From Hymenobacter lapidiphilus (GTDB lineage: Bacteria > Bacteroidota > Bacteroidia > Cytophagales > Hymenobacteraceae), in contig NZ_QVLT01000041.1 of assembly GCF_003417065.2 (NCBI RefSeq), positions 1-36,559 on the forward strand: 36,559 bases of DNA, read 5' to 3'. This document shows, piece by piece, positions 7,416 to 15,367 of the stretch. A model generated the notes under the pieces. The model ran no database searches, had not been told where the DNA came from, and saw nothing but the letters and a program-made list of their open reading frames with translations. How positions within the stretch are numbered: the first letter of the stretch is position 1; each line of letters begins with the position of its first letter. A program made the translations under genes and the position numbers.

Positions 7416-10064
7416 ATGGCGGATAAGACGGTTCCGATGCTGCCCGCCGATGCTCCGGCTTCCGAGGACATATTGCGGACCCTGCTCGAAGTGTCGCAGA
7501 CCGGCGTTATGCTGCTGCGCCCGATTTACAACGGGGAGGGCAGCTTCATCGACTTTGACTTCGCCTACCTCAACCCGGCCGCTCAGCGGCTGCTCGGTCA
7601 GCCCGAGTGCCCTAGCCTGAGCCTGCTCGATATTTACCCGCACGCCGGCCCGCCCACGGGTATTTTCGCCTTCTATCGTGACACGTTCGAATCGGGTATT
7701 AGCCGGCAGGAGCACTTCAACTATCAGTACGACGGCATCGACGGCTACTTTAGGGTGGTGGCCCGGGCCCAAGGGCCGCTGCTGGTCGTAAGTATCGCCG
7801 ACGACAACGACACCCCGCGTACGGCCATGCAGGAAGCGCTGCGCCAAAGCCAGCAGGCCGAGCAGCAGGCCCGGGCGGCGGCCGAAACCGAGCGCAACCT
7901 GTTGCAGGCCCTGCTGGCTCAGGCCCCAGTGGCTATTTGCCTCTACCAGGGTGAGGATTGCGTGATTGGGGCCGCCAACGAGATGATGTGCAGCATTTGG
8001 GGCTATCCGGCCGCCGCGGTGCTGGGCCGGCCCATGCTGGAGGCTATGCCCGAACTGCGGGGCCAGGGTTTCGAGGGGCTGATGCAGCAGGTGGCCCGCA
8101 CCCGTACGCCCTTCAAAGGGCAGGAGGCCCCGGCCCAACTGCGCGATGCTACAGGCGAGTTGGAAACGCGGTTCTTCAACTTTACTTACCAGCCGCTGTA
8201 CGGGCCGGCCGACGAAGTGCTGGGTATTGTAGCCATTGCCGTAGACGTAACCGAGCAGGTGCTGGCGCGCGGGCAGGTGCAGCAGCTCAACGAAGAGCTG
8301 GCCGCCATCAACGAGGAGCTGCATGCCGCCAACGAGGAGTACCAGGCTGCCAACGAGGAATACCAGACCTCTAACGTGCGCCTGCTCGAAACGCAGCTGC
8401 AGCTGCAGCGCCTCAATGAAGAGCTGGACAGCCGGGTAACGCGGCGCACCGGCGACGTGCAGCAGGCGCTGGCCGAAGCCGAGCACCAGCGCGGCCAGGC
8501 CCGGCTGAAGCAGGAGCTGCTGGGCCAGATCCTGGGCCAGGTACCAGGCCTTATCGTCACCTTCAGCGGCCCCGAACACCGCTTCTCCTTCTTCAACGAC
8601 CACTACCAGGGCCTGGTGGGCGGGCGGGCCGTGCTGGGCACCGCCGTGGCCGACTGCCTGCCCGACATGGTGGCGCAGGGCCTGGTGGGCATGGTAGACG
8701 ACGTGTACACCACCGGCCAACTGCTACTGACCCGCGAAACGCCGGTCGAATTCGCCCACGAGCCCGGCCAGCGGCGCTACCTCGACATCACGGCTCAACC
8801 GCTGTTCGATGGTCAGCAGCAGGTGCGGGGCGTGCAGGTGTTTGCCATCGAGGTAACCGAACGGGTGCTGGCCCGCCACGAGCGCGAAACCCGCCAGCGC
8901 GAGCTGCAGGATATTTTCGAGCAGGTGCCGGTGCCCATCGTTATCATGCGCGGCCCCGAGCTCAGAGTGGAGCTGGCCAACCAAGCCATCTGCGCCATAT
9001 GGGGCCGTACGCCGGCGCAGACCCTGGGCTTACCCTACTTCGAAGCCGTGCCCAGCTCAGCAGATCAGGGCTTCGAGGAAATGCTGGCGGAGTTGCTGCG
9101 AACCGGTGAAGCATTTTTGATCAACGAATCCCCGATTCACCTCGACCGCGCCCATACCGGCCGGCCGGCGGTGGGCTACTTCAACTTTACTTTCCAAGCC
9201 CTGCGCGACGAAACGGGGACCGTTAGCGGCCTAGTGGCCATCGGCACCGAGGTAACCGACCAGGTAGTGGCCCGCCAGCAGGTGCAGGAGCTCAATGAGC
9301 GGCTGGCCGCCATCAACGAGGAAATGCAGGCCACCAACCAGCAGCTGGCTGACTCCAACTACCGCCTGAGCCGCACCAACGCCGACCTCGACACGTTCGT
9401 GTATTCGGCCTCGCACGACCTTAAATCGCCCATTACCAACGTGGAGGGACTGTTGCTGGCCCTGCGCGAGCACCTGCCCGCCGCGGCCCGCGCCCAGCAG
9501 CCCGTTCCCCAGTTGCTGGCTATGATGGAGGACGCCGTGGCCCGCTTCCAGCAAACGCTGGCCCACCTCACCGACGTGTCACGCCTTCAGCAAAACCCCG
9601 TCGACCAGCTGCCCGAAGCCGTAGACCTGCCCTCGCTGGTAGAGGCCGTGCGCCTCGATATGGCGCCCGAGCTGGCCGCGGCCGGCGCCATCATGGAAAC
9701 CGAGCTCGACGGCTGTCCTACCGTGCGGTTTTCGGCCAAAAACCTGCGCTCCGTGGTGTACAACCTACTCAGCAACGCCATTAAGTATCGCATGCCCCAG
9801 CGGCAGCCGCATGTGCGGCTGCACTGCCGGCACGTGGGCCGGCATGTGGTGCTGGAGGTACACGACAACGGCCTGGGCCTAAGCGAACACCAGCGGAAGG
9901 AGCTGTTTCAGCTGTTCCGGCGGCTGCACAACCACGTACCAGGCTCGGGCGTGGGCCTGTATATGGTGAAGAAGATAGTAGAAAATGCCGGTGGCAGCAT
10001 AGAAGTACGCAGCGAGCCGGAGGTGGGCACCACCTTCACCGTATTTTTACCCGCCACCGAATAG
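7416..10064 (+). CDS. Multi-PAS sensor histidine kinase, probably cytoplasmic
   Basis: The 882-residue kinase has no membrane segment. It shows four PAS-like domains at roughly 20-125, 161-277, 364-482 and 495-616; the second to fourth end in the PAS-typical '(D/E)VT(E/D)QV' exit. A coiled coil (~277-355) with repeated 'NEEL.AANEEYQAANEEY' units follows PAS2, and a second follows PAS4. The HisKA phosphoacceptor is His667 in SASHDLKSP. The HATPase domain has an N box (LLSNAIKYR, ~785), a G1 box (VHDNGLGLS) and a G2 box (GSGVGLYMVKKIVE, ~843). It probably senses an intracellular cue and phosphorylates a response regulator; the receiver 107 bp downstream is the obvious candidate. PAS ligands cannot be inferred. 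Confidence 0.95.
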   Translation: MADKTVPMLPADAPASEDILRTLLEVSQTGVMLLRPIYNGEGSFIDFDFAYLNPAAQRLLGQPECPSLSLLDIYPHAGPPTGIFAFYRDTFESGISRQEHFNYQYDGIDGYFRVVARAQGPLLVVSIADDNDTPRTAMQEALRQSQQAEQQARAAAETERNLLQALLAQAPVAICLYQGEDCVIGAANEMMCSIWGYPAAAVLGRPMLEAMPELRGQGFEGLMQQVARTRTPFKGQEAPAQLRDATGELETRFFNFTYQPLYGPADEVLGIVAIAVDVTEQVLARGQVQQLNEELAAINEELHAANEEYQAANEEYQTSNVRLLETQLQLQRLNEELDSRVTRRTGDVQQALAEAEHQRGQARLKQELLGQILGQVPGLIVTFSGPEHRFSFFNDHYQGLVGGRAVLGTAVADCLPDMVAQGLVGMVDDVYTTGQLLLTRETPVEFAHEPGQRRYLDITAQPLFDGQQQVRGVQVFAIEVTERVLARHERETRQRELQDIFEQVPVPIVIMRGPELRVELANQAICAIWGRTPAQTLGLPYFEAVPSSADQGFEEMLAELLRTGEAFLINESPIHLDRAHTGRPAVGYFNFTFQALRDETGTVSGLVAIGTEVTDQVVARQQVQELNERLAAINEEMQATNQQLADSNYRLSRTNADLDTFVYSASHDLKSPITNVEGLLLALREHLPAAARAQQPVPQLLAMMEDAVARFQQTLAHLTDVSRLQQNPVDQLPEAVDLPSLVEAVRLDMAPELAAAGAIMETELDGCPTVRFSAKNLRSVVYNLLSNAIKYRMPQRQPHVRLHCRHVGRHVVLEVHDNGLGLSEHQRKELFQLFRRLHNHVPGSGVGLYMVKKIVENAGGSIEVRSEPEVGTTFTVFLPATE

Positions 10065-10171
10065 CTTTATTGCCAGTTGCCGGTTGCGCTGCTCCCGCAA
10101 ACCGGCCTTTTCTCAAGCAATTTCAGTCATAAGCTGCCCTTAACCAGCAGCGCGAAACCTGCCGCAACTCC

Positions 10172-10579
10172 ATGCAAAAACTACCAAATATTCTGCTGAT
10201 TGATGACGACCAGACCAACAACTTTCTCAACGAGTTGCTCCTGAAAAAGCTGGAAGTGACCGAAAACGTATTTGTGGCCGAGAGCGGCACTGAGGCACTG
10301 AGCCTGCTGGCCCGCCAGGCCCCCGAAGCCCCCGACCTCATCCTCCTCGACGTGAATATGCCCGGCATGAGCGGCATTCAGTTTCTGGAAGCCTACCAGC
10401 AGCTGCCTACCGAACAGCGCGGCGCCACGGTGGTTGTTATGCTCACTACTACCATGGACGCCCGCGACTTAGGCCGCCTCGACGAGCTATCCATTGCGGG
10501 TCTGGTCAGCAAGCCCCTGACGAAGGAGAAGGTGGACAACCTGCTGCAGCTGCACTTCCAGCGGCAGCTGGGTAGTTAA
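10172..10579 (+). CDS. Stand-alone receiver-domain response regulator
   Basis: This is a CheY-like protein of 135 residues with no output domain. Acidic pocket residues are Asp11-Asp13 (LLIDDDQTN); the phosphoacceptor is Asp60 in LILLDVNMPG. The switch Thr lies in MLTTTMD (92-94) and the conserved Lys is K114 in VSKPLTKEK. It follows the sensor kinase in the same direction, so the two probably work as a pair or phosphorelay step. Output would have to be through protein-protein contact or phosphotransfer. The coding region is followed by a strong hairpin. Confidence 0.95.
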   Translation: MQKLPNILLIDDDQTNNFLNELLLKKLEVTENVFVAESGTEALSLLARQAPEAPDLILLDVNMPGMSGIQFLEAYQQLPTEQRGATVVVMLTTTMDARDLGRLDELSIAGLVSKPLTKEKVDNLLQLHFQRQLGS

Positions 10580-10593
10580 GCAACGCGTTGTCG

Positions 10594-10667
10594 TCCTGAC
10601 GAAAGAAGGACGGGGAAGAAGCTATATCCATCGATTAGCTTCTTCCCCGGTCCTTCTTTCGTCAGGA
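10594..10667. terminator. Long dispersed-repeat hairpin acting as bidirectional terminator (palindrome family 2)
   Basis: A ~30-bp near-perfect inverted repeat has left arm 10594-10623 (TCCTGACGAAAGAAGGAC then GGGGAAGAAGCTA) and right arm 10636-10667, with a ~12-nt loop. It lies between the convergent receiver and MutS-like genes. The TCCTGACGAA(A/G)GAAGGAC core recurs at 28134-28230, so this is a family rather than a one-off terminator. Confidence 0.75.
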
Positions 10668-10706
10668 AAACGGACGGTTTCCGTCGCGCACCATTTCAGC
10701 TTTCTT

Positions 10707-12629
10707 TCAGTCCTCTCCCACCTCAATGCCCATCAGGCGCATGAGCTGGCTGGCGTTGAAGGAGCGGCAGACGCCGGGCGTGAGGTGGTAGTCGAAGCGC
10801 AGGGTGCCGTCGGGGTTGAGGTAGGAGTTGAAGCTGACGTTGCGCACGTGCGCGGGCAGGTCGGTTTCGAGGGCGGCCAACTCCAGGTCGTGGGTGCTGA
10901 TGAGGCCGCTGGCGGCCCGCTCGCGCAGCTGGAACACCAGCGCCCGCGCCCCGCGGTGCCGGTCGGCCGAGTTGGTACCCTTCAAAATCTCATCGAGCAG
11001 GTAAAATACCGGGATAGTGCTTCGTGCTTCGTTTTTAGTGCTTAGGCCGTTGGTTGGAACCTTGACGGCATTCGTAGCTACGGATTCTTCCTGTCCGGCA
11101 ATTTTTACTTCTTCGTCAGAAGTCAAATCCAGCAGCAGGCGCAGACGCTTGAGCTCGGCGTAGAAGGAAGAAGTGCTTTCGGCCAGGTTGTCGTGGCTGC
11201 GCATGGCGGTGAACACCTGCGCCGGGCCACAACGGAACGTAGCGGCCGCGACTACCGCGCCGGCCTGGGCCAGCACCAGGTTCAGGCCCACGGTGCGCAG
11301 AAAGGTGCTTTTGCCGGCCATGTTCGAACCCGTCACAATCACCGTCTGGCCGGTGCCGGCCGTGCTGAAGTCGTTGCGCACGCCTTCGCCGCCAAACAGC
11401 AGCGGGTGGCCCAGCGCGGTGGCCTCCACCGTCAGGGCCGCCGCCGTCAGGTCGGGCTCGGCGAAGGCGGGGTTGGCGGCCCGGAAAGCGGCCAGGCTCA
11501 CCAGCGCATCCAGCTCGGCCGCGGCTTCGAGCAGCGGCTCCAGGCCCCCGCTGATGCGTCGTTTCCAGCGCTCCAGCTGCCATATCCCCCACAAATCCCA
11601 AAGTAGCAACGTGTTCAGGCCACCGGCCACGGCCGGGTTCTGGCGAGCCGAAAACCAGCCGGCAATATTGCTTAGGCGCTTCAGCAGCCGGGCGGCGGCG
11701 GTGTTGCCGGTGGCGTGCAGGGTGCGGTGCAGCCGCTGCAGCGCCAGACTCTGCCAGGTGCCGGCCTCGAAGTGCTCCAGTTGATCATGGGCGGCCCGGA
11801 GCGCGTCGCGCATGGTGGTGGCATGCTCGTAGTAGCGGGCCCGCACCTGCCCGAAAGCGCCATTGAGCACCACGGCCGGCAACAACAGCAACAGCCACTG
11901 CATGCCATAGCCGCCGAGCATCAGCCCGACACCTGCCAAACTGAGCAGCGGCACCAGCCCCAGCAGCGGCAGCACCCAGCCACGACCAACAAAAAAGTCC
12001 GGCTCGCGCAACCAGCCCGAAAACTGGCGCGGGTCGGTTTCCTGGCGCGGGTAGTGGCGGGCGCGGGCCTGCCACTCCTGCTGCCAGGCCACGGCCGGGG
12101 CCAGCTCGGCGGCCGCCAGCTGCCGCTCGCGCACGGTTTCGGGCGCAGCGGGGGCCAGCAGCCAGCCCGCCAGCCAGTCCTGCCCCAGCCGCGAAGTGCT
12201 GCGGTTAAGCAGCTGAAACAGCGAATGGTCGCCGAATACATCGAGGTCGGCGGCGTAGGGATGCTGGGCGTCGAGGTAGCGGCGGCCGGGGTCGAAGGCG
12301 GCCAGCTCGCCGGCCAGCCGGGCCAGCTCGTCGCGGTTGAGTTGGGCCAGCAGCCGGTGATGCTCGCGGCGGTAGCCCACGGCATCGTGCCAGCGCACCA
12401 GCCCGATAAACACCAGGTAGGCCCCCAGGCCTAGGCCCAGCGCGGCGGCTGTGCGGCCCGCACTCAGCAAAACCCAGATGCCCGCGCCGGCAGCCACAAA
12501 CACGGCCAGCCGCACCAGCGCTACCGCCCGGTGCCGCCCGGCAAAATGCGCCTCCTGCGCCGTATGGTGGGCCAGGTTTTCCTGGAAAAGATCGGCGGGA
12601 TTGATGGTAAGCGGGCGGTAAGCGGACAC
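10707..12629 (-). CDS. Membrane-anchored MutS-like ATPase
   Basis: The protein is about 640 residues from the probable GTG start (complementary to 12627-12629, VSAYRPLTINPADLF); TTG at 12656 is an alternative and no in-frame ATG is close. Two hydrophobic blocks lie in the N-terminal third (AVALVRLAVFVAAGAGIWVLL..., and WVLPLLGLVPLLSLAGVG plus WLLLLLPAVVL). The C-terminal half is a MutS domain V ATPase: Walker A TGSNMAGKSTFLRT (~433-443), Walker B YLLDEILKGTNS (~541-550) and STHDLELA. The MutS mismatch-recognition domain is absent. Related Bacteroidota proteins are annotated only as 'MutS-related'; a true mismatch-repair role is doubtful. A 36-codon insert sits just before Walker B (see 11013-11120). 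Confidence 0.85.
   Translation of the reverse strand: MSAYRPLTINPADLFQENLAHHTAQEAHFAGRHRAVALVRLAVFVAAGAGIWVLLSAGRTAAALGLGLGAYLVFIGLVRWHDAVGYRREHHRLLAQLNRDELARLAGELAAFDPGRRYLDAQHPYAADLDVFGDHSLFQLLNRSTSRLGQDWLAGWLLAPAAPETVRERQLAAAELAPAVAWQQEWQARARHYPRQETDPRQFSGWLREPDFFVGRGWVLPLLGLVPLLSLAGVGLMLGGYGMQWLLLLLPAVVLNGAFGQVRARYYEHATTMRDALRAAHDQLEHFEAGTWQSLALQRLHRTLHATGNTAAARLLKRLSNIAGWFSARQNPAVAGGLNTLLLWDLWGIWQLERWKRRISGGLEPLLEAAAELDALVSLAAFRAANPAFAEPDLTAAALTVEATALGHPLLFGGEGVRNDFSTAGTGQTVIVTGSNMAGKSTFLRTVGLNLVLAQAGAVVAAATFRCGPAQVFTAMRSHDNLAESTSSFYAELKRLRLLLDLTSDEEVKIAGQEESVATNAVKVPTNGLSTKNEARSTIPVFYLLDEILKGTNSADRHRGARALVFQLRERAASGLISTHDLELAALETDLPAHVRNVSFNSYLNPDGTLRFDYHLTPGVCRSFNASQLMRLMGIEVGED
11013..11120 (-). 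other. 36-codon in-frame insert in the MutS-like gene, repeat-derived in appearance
   Basis: Residues SDEEVKIAGQ ... NEARSTI interrupt what would otherwise read RLRLLLDLT-PVFYLLDEIL. The stretch is AT-richer than its surroundings, hydrophilic and rich in Lys/Glu/Asn/Ser. On the + strand it contains GTGCTTCGTGCTTCG and TTAGTGCTTAGG, resembling the intergenic text GGTGCTTAGTTGATAGTG at 35311-35328. The length is a multiple of three and the frame is kept. The boundaries are judged from MutS domain continuity, not from an alignment. Confidence 0.5.
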
Positions 12630-12869
12630 GTTTGGGGTGATGAGGTGGTAACGCAATGAGGTGAACGGTGGGCAACTAACCAGACAGCAAAGAACGTCAT
12701 TCAGCGCGAAGCAGATAATGGCCTTCCTCTTCGCTCCTGCTCGCCTGTTCGCCTCATTGGCACGCCCTACCACCCTAAACCCGTCGCTTTCCGCTGAAAT
12801 TACGAACTTGAAGGGCCGCGGGTACGGTTGTTGTGCCGGGCCGGCCGCATCTCGTCCTGCTTTATTTCT

Positions 12870-13361
12870 ATGAAACAGCCCTTTCGTCAAGTTTTGCTGA
12901 CCGCTCTGCTGAGCACTGCCCTTGTTGCACCAGCCGCCGCTCAGCAGAAACTCAAGTACCCCAAGGCCCCGGCGGCCAACACCGTTTACGAGGCCGTGGA
13001 ACAGCCCGCCTTGCCCGCTGGTGGCCTGGAGGCCTTTGCCCAGTACCTGGTTGATAACCAGCAGTACCCTACTGCGGCGCTGCAGGCCGGCGCCCAGGGC
13101 ACGGTAACGGTAAGCTTTGTGGTGGAAAAAACCGGCTCGCTTGGCGAGGTAGCTGTCGCCCAGCCCGGCAACGCCCTGCTCGATGCCGAGGCCATGCGCC
13201 TGATTAAGGCAGCTCCGCGCTGGACGCCCGCCCGGCACCGCGGCGGCATCGTGCGCCAGCGCCAGGTTGTGCCCATCACGTTCCAGATTCCGGGTGAAGC
13301 AGGCGCGGCGGCTACCACCCCGGCTCGGCCGGCGCGGCCGACAGCGGCACCCAGGTGGTAA
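12870..13361 (+). CDS. Exported protein with TonB C-terminal-like domain (5' part of a tandem-TonB gene)
   Basis: A signal peptide (MKQPFRQVLLTALLSTALVAPAAAQQ) starts at 12870. One TonB C-terminal domain follows (~50-140): YPTAALQAGAQGTVTVSFVVEKTGS, then LLDAEAMRLIKAAPRWTPA and VVPITFQI. Such domains contact TonB boxes of outer-membrane receptors, or occur in periplasmic paralogs of TonB. This frame ends at TAA 13359-13361 after a Pro/Ala/Arg linker. A second TonB domain follows immediately in another frame with no signal peptide of its own. The natural product was therefore probably one two-domain protein, about 260 residues, now split by a 1-nt loss somewhere in 13298-13358. Confidence 0.75.
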   Translation: MKQPFRQVLLTALLSTALVAPAAAQQKLKYPKAPAANTVYEAVEQPALPAGGLEAFAQYLVDNQQYPTAALQAGAQGTVTVSFVVEKTGSLGEVAVAQPGNALLDAEAMRLIKAAPRWTPARHRGGIVRQRQVVPITFQIPGEAGAAATTPARPARPTAAPRW

Positions 13362-13660
13362 CGGCCGACCGGCCGGCGCGACCCGTGGGCGGCACCGACG
13401 CTTTTTTCGAATGGATTCAGACCAACCAGAAATACCCCGCCCTGGCGCTACAGCGCAAAATTGATGGCAAGGTGATGATGGAGTTTATCATAGAAAAGGA
13501 CGGCTCGCTCACCGGCATCAAGCCCATTAAACGCCTGGGCTCGGGGCTCGATGAGGAGGCCATCCGGCTGCTGAAGGCGGCCCCCAAGTGGGAGCCGGCC
13601 CTGTATAAAGGCCAGCCGGTAAAGCAAAAGATGGTGTTGCCGGTTGTATTCTCTTTATAA
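13355..13660 (+). CDS. Second TonB C-terminal-like domain, probable 3' part of the frameshifted gene
   Basis: About 101 residues are readable from GTG 13355, overlapping the upstream stop by 7 nt (GTGGTAA). It contains a full TonB-like domain: YPALALQRKIDGKVMMEFIIEKDGSL, then LDEEAIRLLKAAPKWEPA and KMVLPVVFSL, closely parallel to the domain encoded just upstream. The frame is open back to 13298, where TGA closes it, and that extension (GSAGAADSGTQVV) reads like the missing linker. With no signal peptide a separate product would stay in the cytoplasm, so a disrupted single gene fits better than translational coupling. Ribosomal frameshifting is possible, but no classic slippery heptamer is seen. 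Confidence 0.65.
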   Translation: MVTADRPARPVGGTDAFFEWIQTNQKYPALALQRKIDGKVMMEFIIEKDGSLTGIKPIKRLGSGLDEEAIRLLKAAPKWEPALYKGQPVKQKMVLPVVFSL

Positions 13661-13745
13661 GCCCGACCGTTATTAGTTGGTTGCCCGCCTTTCACTGGCA
13701 ACCAACCGCCACTCGAATACCCAATACTGCCTCCGTCCTTCCGTT

Positions 13746-15320
13746 ATGCTGTCCCCGCTGCCGCTGCTTTCTGCCCCGCCCGTTGCCTTCGGCACGCCGT
13801 TGCCCCTACCCACCAGCCACCCCATCTGGCCTTATCAGGCGCGGTTCCGGCAGGCAGCCCAAACAGTGGCCAACGGTCTGTTCGATGCCCTCGACGAAGA
13901 CCTCGACCCGTACGTGTATCTGCTGGCGCTGCCCCTGACGGCCGCCGGACGAATCCACAACGACCTGTACGCTGCGGCCGAGTTTGAGCCCGCCAACTCG
14001 GCGGTGCCCGCACATCACTTCGCGCGGGTACTCGAACGAGGCAAGGCCCTGCAGCTGGCGCACAACTGGCAGTTCACCACCGACCCCGACATTGAGAGTG
14101 AGGATATGCAGCGCCGCAAGCAGTTTGGCCGGGGCGTACGCCTGGCTGTGCAGGAGGTGCTCGACGAGCTCGACGCCGCCGACAAGCGGCTGTCGTTTGC
14201 CGGCTGGCCGGCCCAGATTGGCCAATTCGCGGTGATGCCCGTGCTCCGGCTCAACCGCAAGGTGTACAACAGCTACCCCTCGCTGCAGCCCAACCGCTTC
14301 TATACCGATGGCCGCCAGCTGCCCCACTCGCTTATTCAGGCGGCTATTCTGCGCTTCAACGAAGACTGCATTAAGTCGCTGACCGAGCCCGAGCCGGGGT
14401 CGGGCCTCCTCATCCGCCCCCGCGACGCCGACGAGATTATCCGCTCGGCGGGCAAGCTGTTTATGGATACGCCGGCCCAGGACATGGGCATGGACCCGGC
14501 TGCCACTAAGCTGTTCGCCACCTGCAACACCATCTCGTCGTTGCGCTACGAGGGGGCCGAGGGCGTGGGCAAGTTGCTGCTGGCCCGCCGCGGCCACCCC
14601 AACCTGGCGGAGGTATTTGCCCTCACCTGCCCCACCCCGCTCACCGACTACCGGGCCGTGCGCAAGCTGCTCGAAATGACGACCTCCGACGTGAGCCTGC
14701 TGGCCGACGGCGAGAACGTGTATGCGTTGGGCCGGCAAATCGGGCAGTACGATGCCGCCCGTGAGGATTTGTTCGTCATCAGCTTTATCACCCACTATGC
14801 CTGGGAATTTCAGCACGGCGGGCAGGTACTCATGCGCGCCCACTACGGCCACCCCAGCCTGCCCCGCGCGCGCCTCAACCGCACCAAGTTCCGCCGTGAC
14901 CTGCGCCGCACGTTTGAGCTCACCGATTCGGCCAAAGTGGAAAAGCTCTGGGACGTGGTGCTCGAAGCCAGCCGCCAGAAGCACGGCACGCTGCTCGTCA
15001 TCACCACCGAGGCGCTGGCCGAAGCCGACCGCCTCAAGCTCCAGTGTACGCTCATCGAGCCCGTGCCGCTCACCCCGCTCATCACCCGCCTCGTCACCTC
15101 CATCGACGGGGCCGTGCTGCTCGACCCGGAAGCCTACTGCTACTCCATCGGCGTCATCTTGGACGGTAAGGCCACCGGCCGCGGCACCAGCACCCGCGGC
15201 GCCCGCTACAATTCGGCCATCCGCTACGTCGAAAGCAGCCCCTACCCCTGCATGGCCATTGTAGTGAGCGAAGACGGCCTGATGGACGTGATTACCAAGG
15301 ACAGTATGCGGGAGGAGTAG
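13746..15320 (+). CDS. Protein with C-terminal DisA_N/DAC (diadenylate cyclase)-like domain and large N-terminal sensor region
   Basis: The protein is 524 residues from ATG 13746 (MLSPLPLLSAPP). Residues ~25-390 form a domain I do not recognise, possibly one of the sensor modules reported next to DAC domains. Residues ~395-515 resemble the DisA_N fold: SIDGAVLLDPE carries the DGA motif (Asp454), followed about 33 residues later by GTSTRGARYNSAIRYV, where canonical enzymes have GTRHRAA. That spacing matches known DAC enzymes, which make c-di-AMP from two ATP using DGA and RHR. Here the position equivalent to RHR reads RYN, so c-di-AMP synthesis cannot be assumed; a different nucleotide product or a binding-only role is possible. 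It follows the TonB gene by 85 bp and ends at a hairpin. Confidence 0.75.
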   Translation: MLSPLPLLSAPPVAFGTPLPLPTSHPIWPYQARFRQAAQTVANGLFDALDEDLDPYVYLLALPLTAAGRIHNDLYAAAEFEPANSAVPAHHFARVLERGKALQLAHNWQFTTDPDIESEDMQRRKQFGRGVRLAVQEVLDELDAADKRLSFAGWPAQIGQFAVMPVLRLNRKVYNSYPSLQPNRFYTDGRQLPHSLIQAAILRFNEDCIKSLTEPEPGSGLLIRPRDADEIIRSAGKLFMDTPAQDMGMDPAATKLFATCNTISSLRYEGAEGVGKLLLARRGHPNLAEVFALTCPTPLTDYRAVRKLLEMTTSDVSLLADGENVYALGRQIGQYDAAREDLFVISFITHYAWEFQHGGQVLMRAHYGHPSLPRARLNRTKFRRDLRRTFELTDSAKVEKLWDVVLEASRQKHGTLLVITTEALAEADRLKLQCTLIEPVPLTPLITRLVTSIDGAVLLDPEAYCYSIGVILDGKATGRGTSTRGARYNSAIRYVESSPYPCMAIVVSEDGLMDVITKDSMREE

Positions 15321-15356
15321 GTTTTAGGGAAGAACGTCGTTCTTTCCTAAAACCTA
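15318..15356. terminator. Hairpin between convergent DAC-like and DUF4442 genes
   Basis: An 18-bp stem with one G-T mismatch has left arm 15318-15335 (TAGGTTTTAGGGAAGAAC, which includes the DAC-like stop codon) and right arm 15339-15356, with a 3-nt loop. Its A/T-rich stem base lets it serve as terminator in either direction between two convergent genes. Confidence 0.75.
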
Positions 15357-15367
15357 AGCCCTAAAAA

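Noticed and set aside
13806..14984. 392-codon minus-strand frame opposite the DAC-like gene
   Set aside because: Mirror of a high-GC coding frame; no signal, domain or plausible start context.
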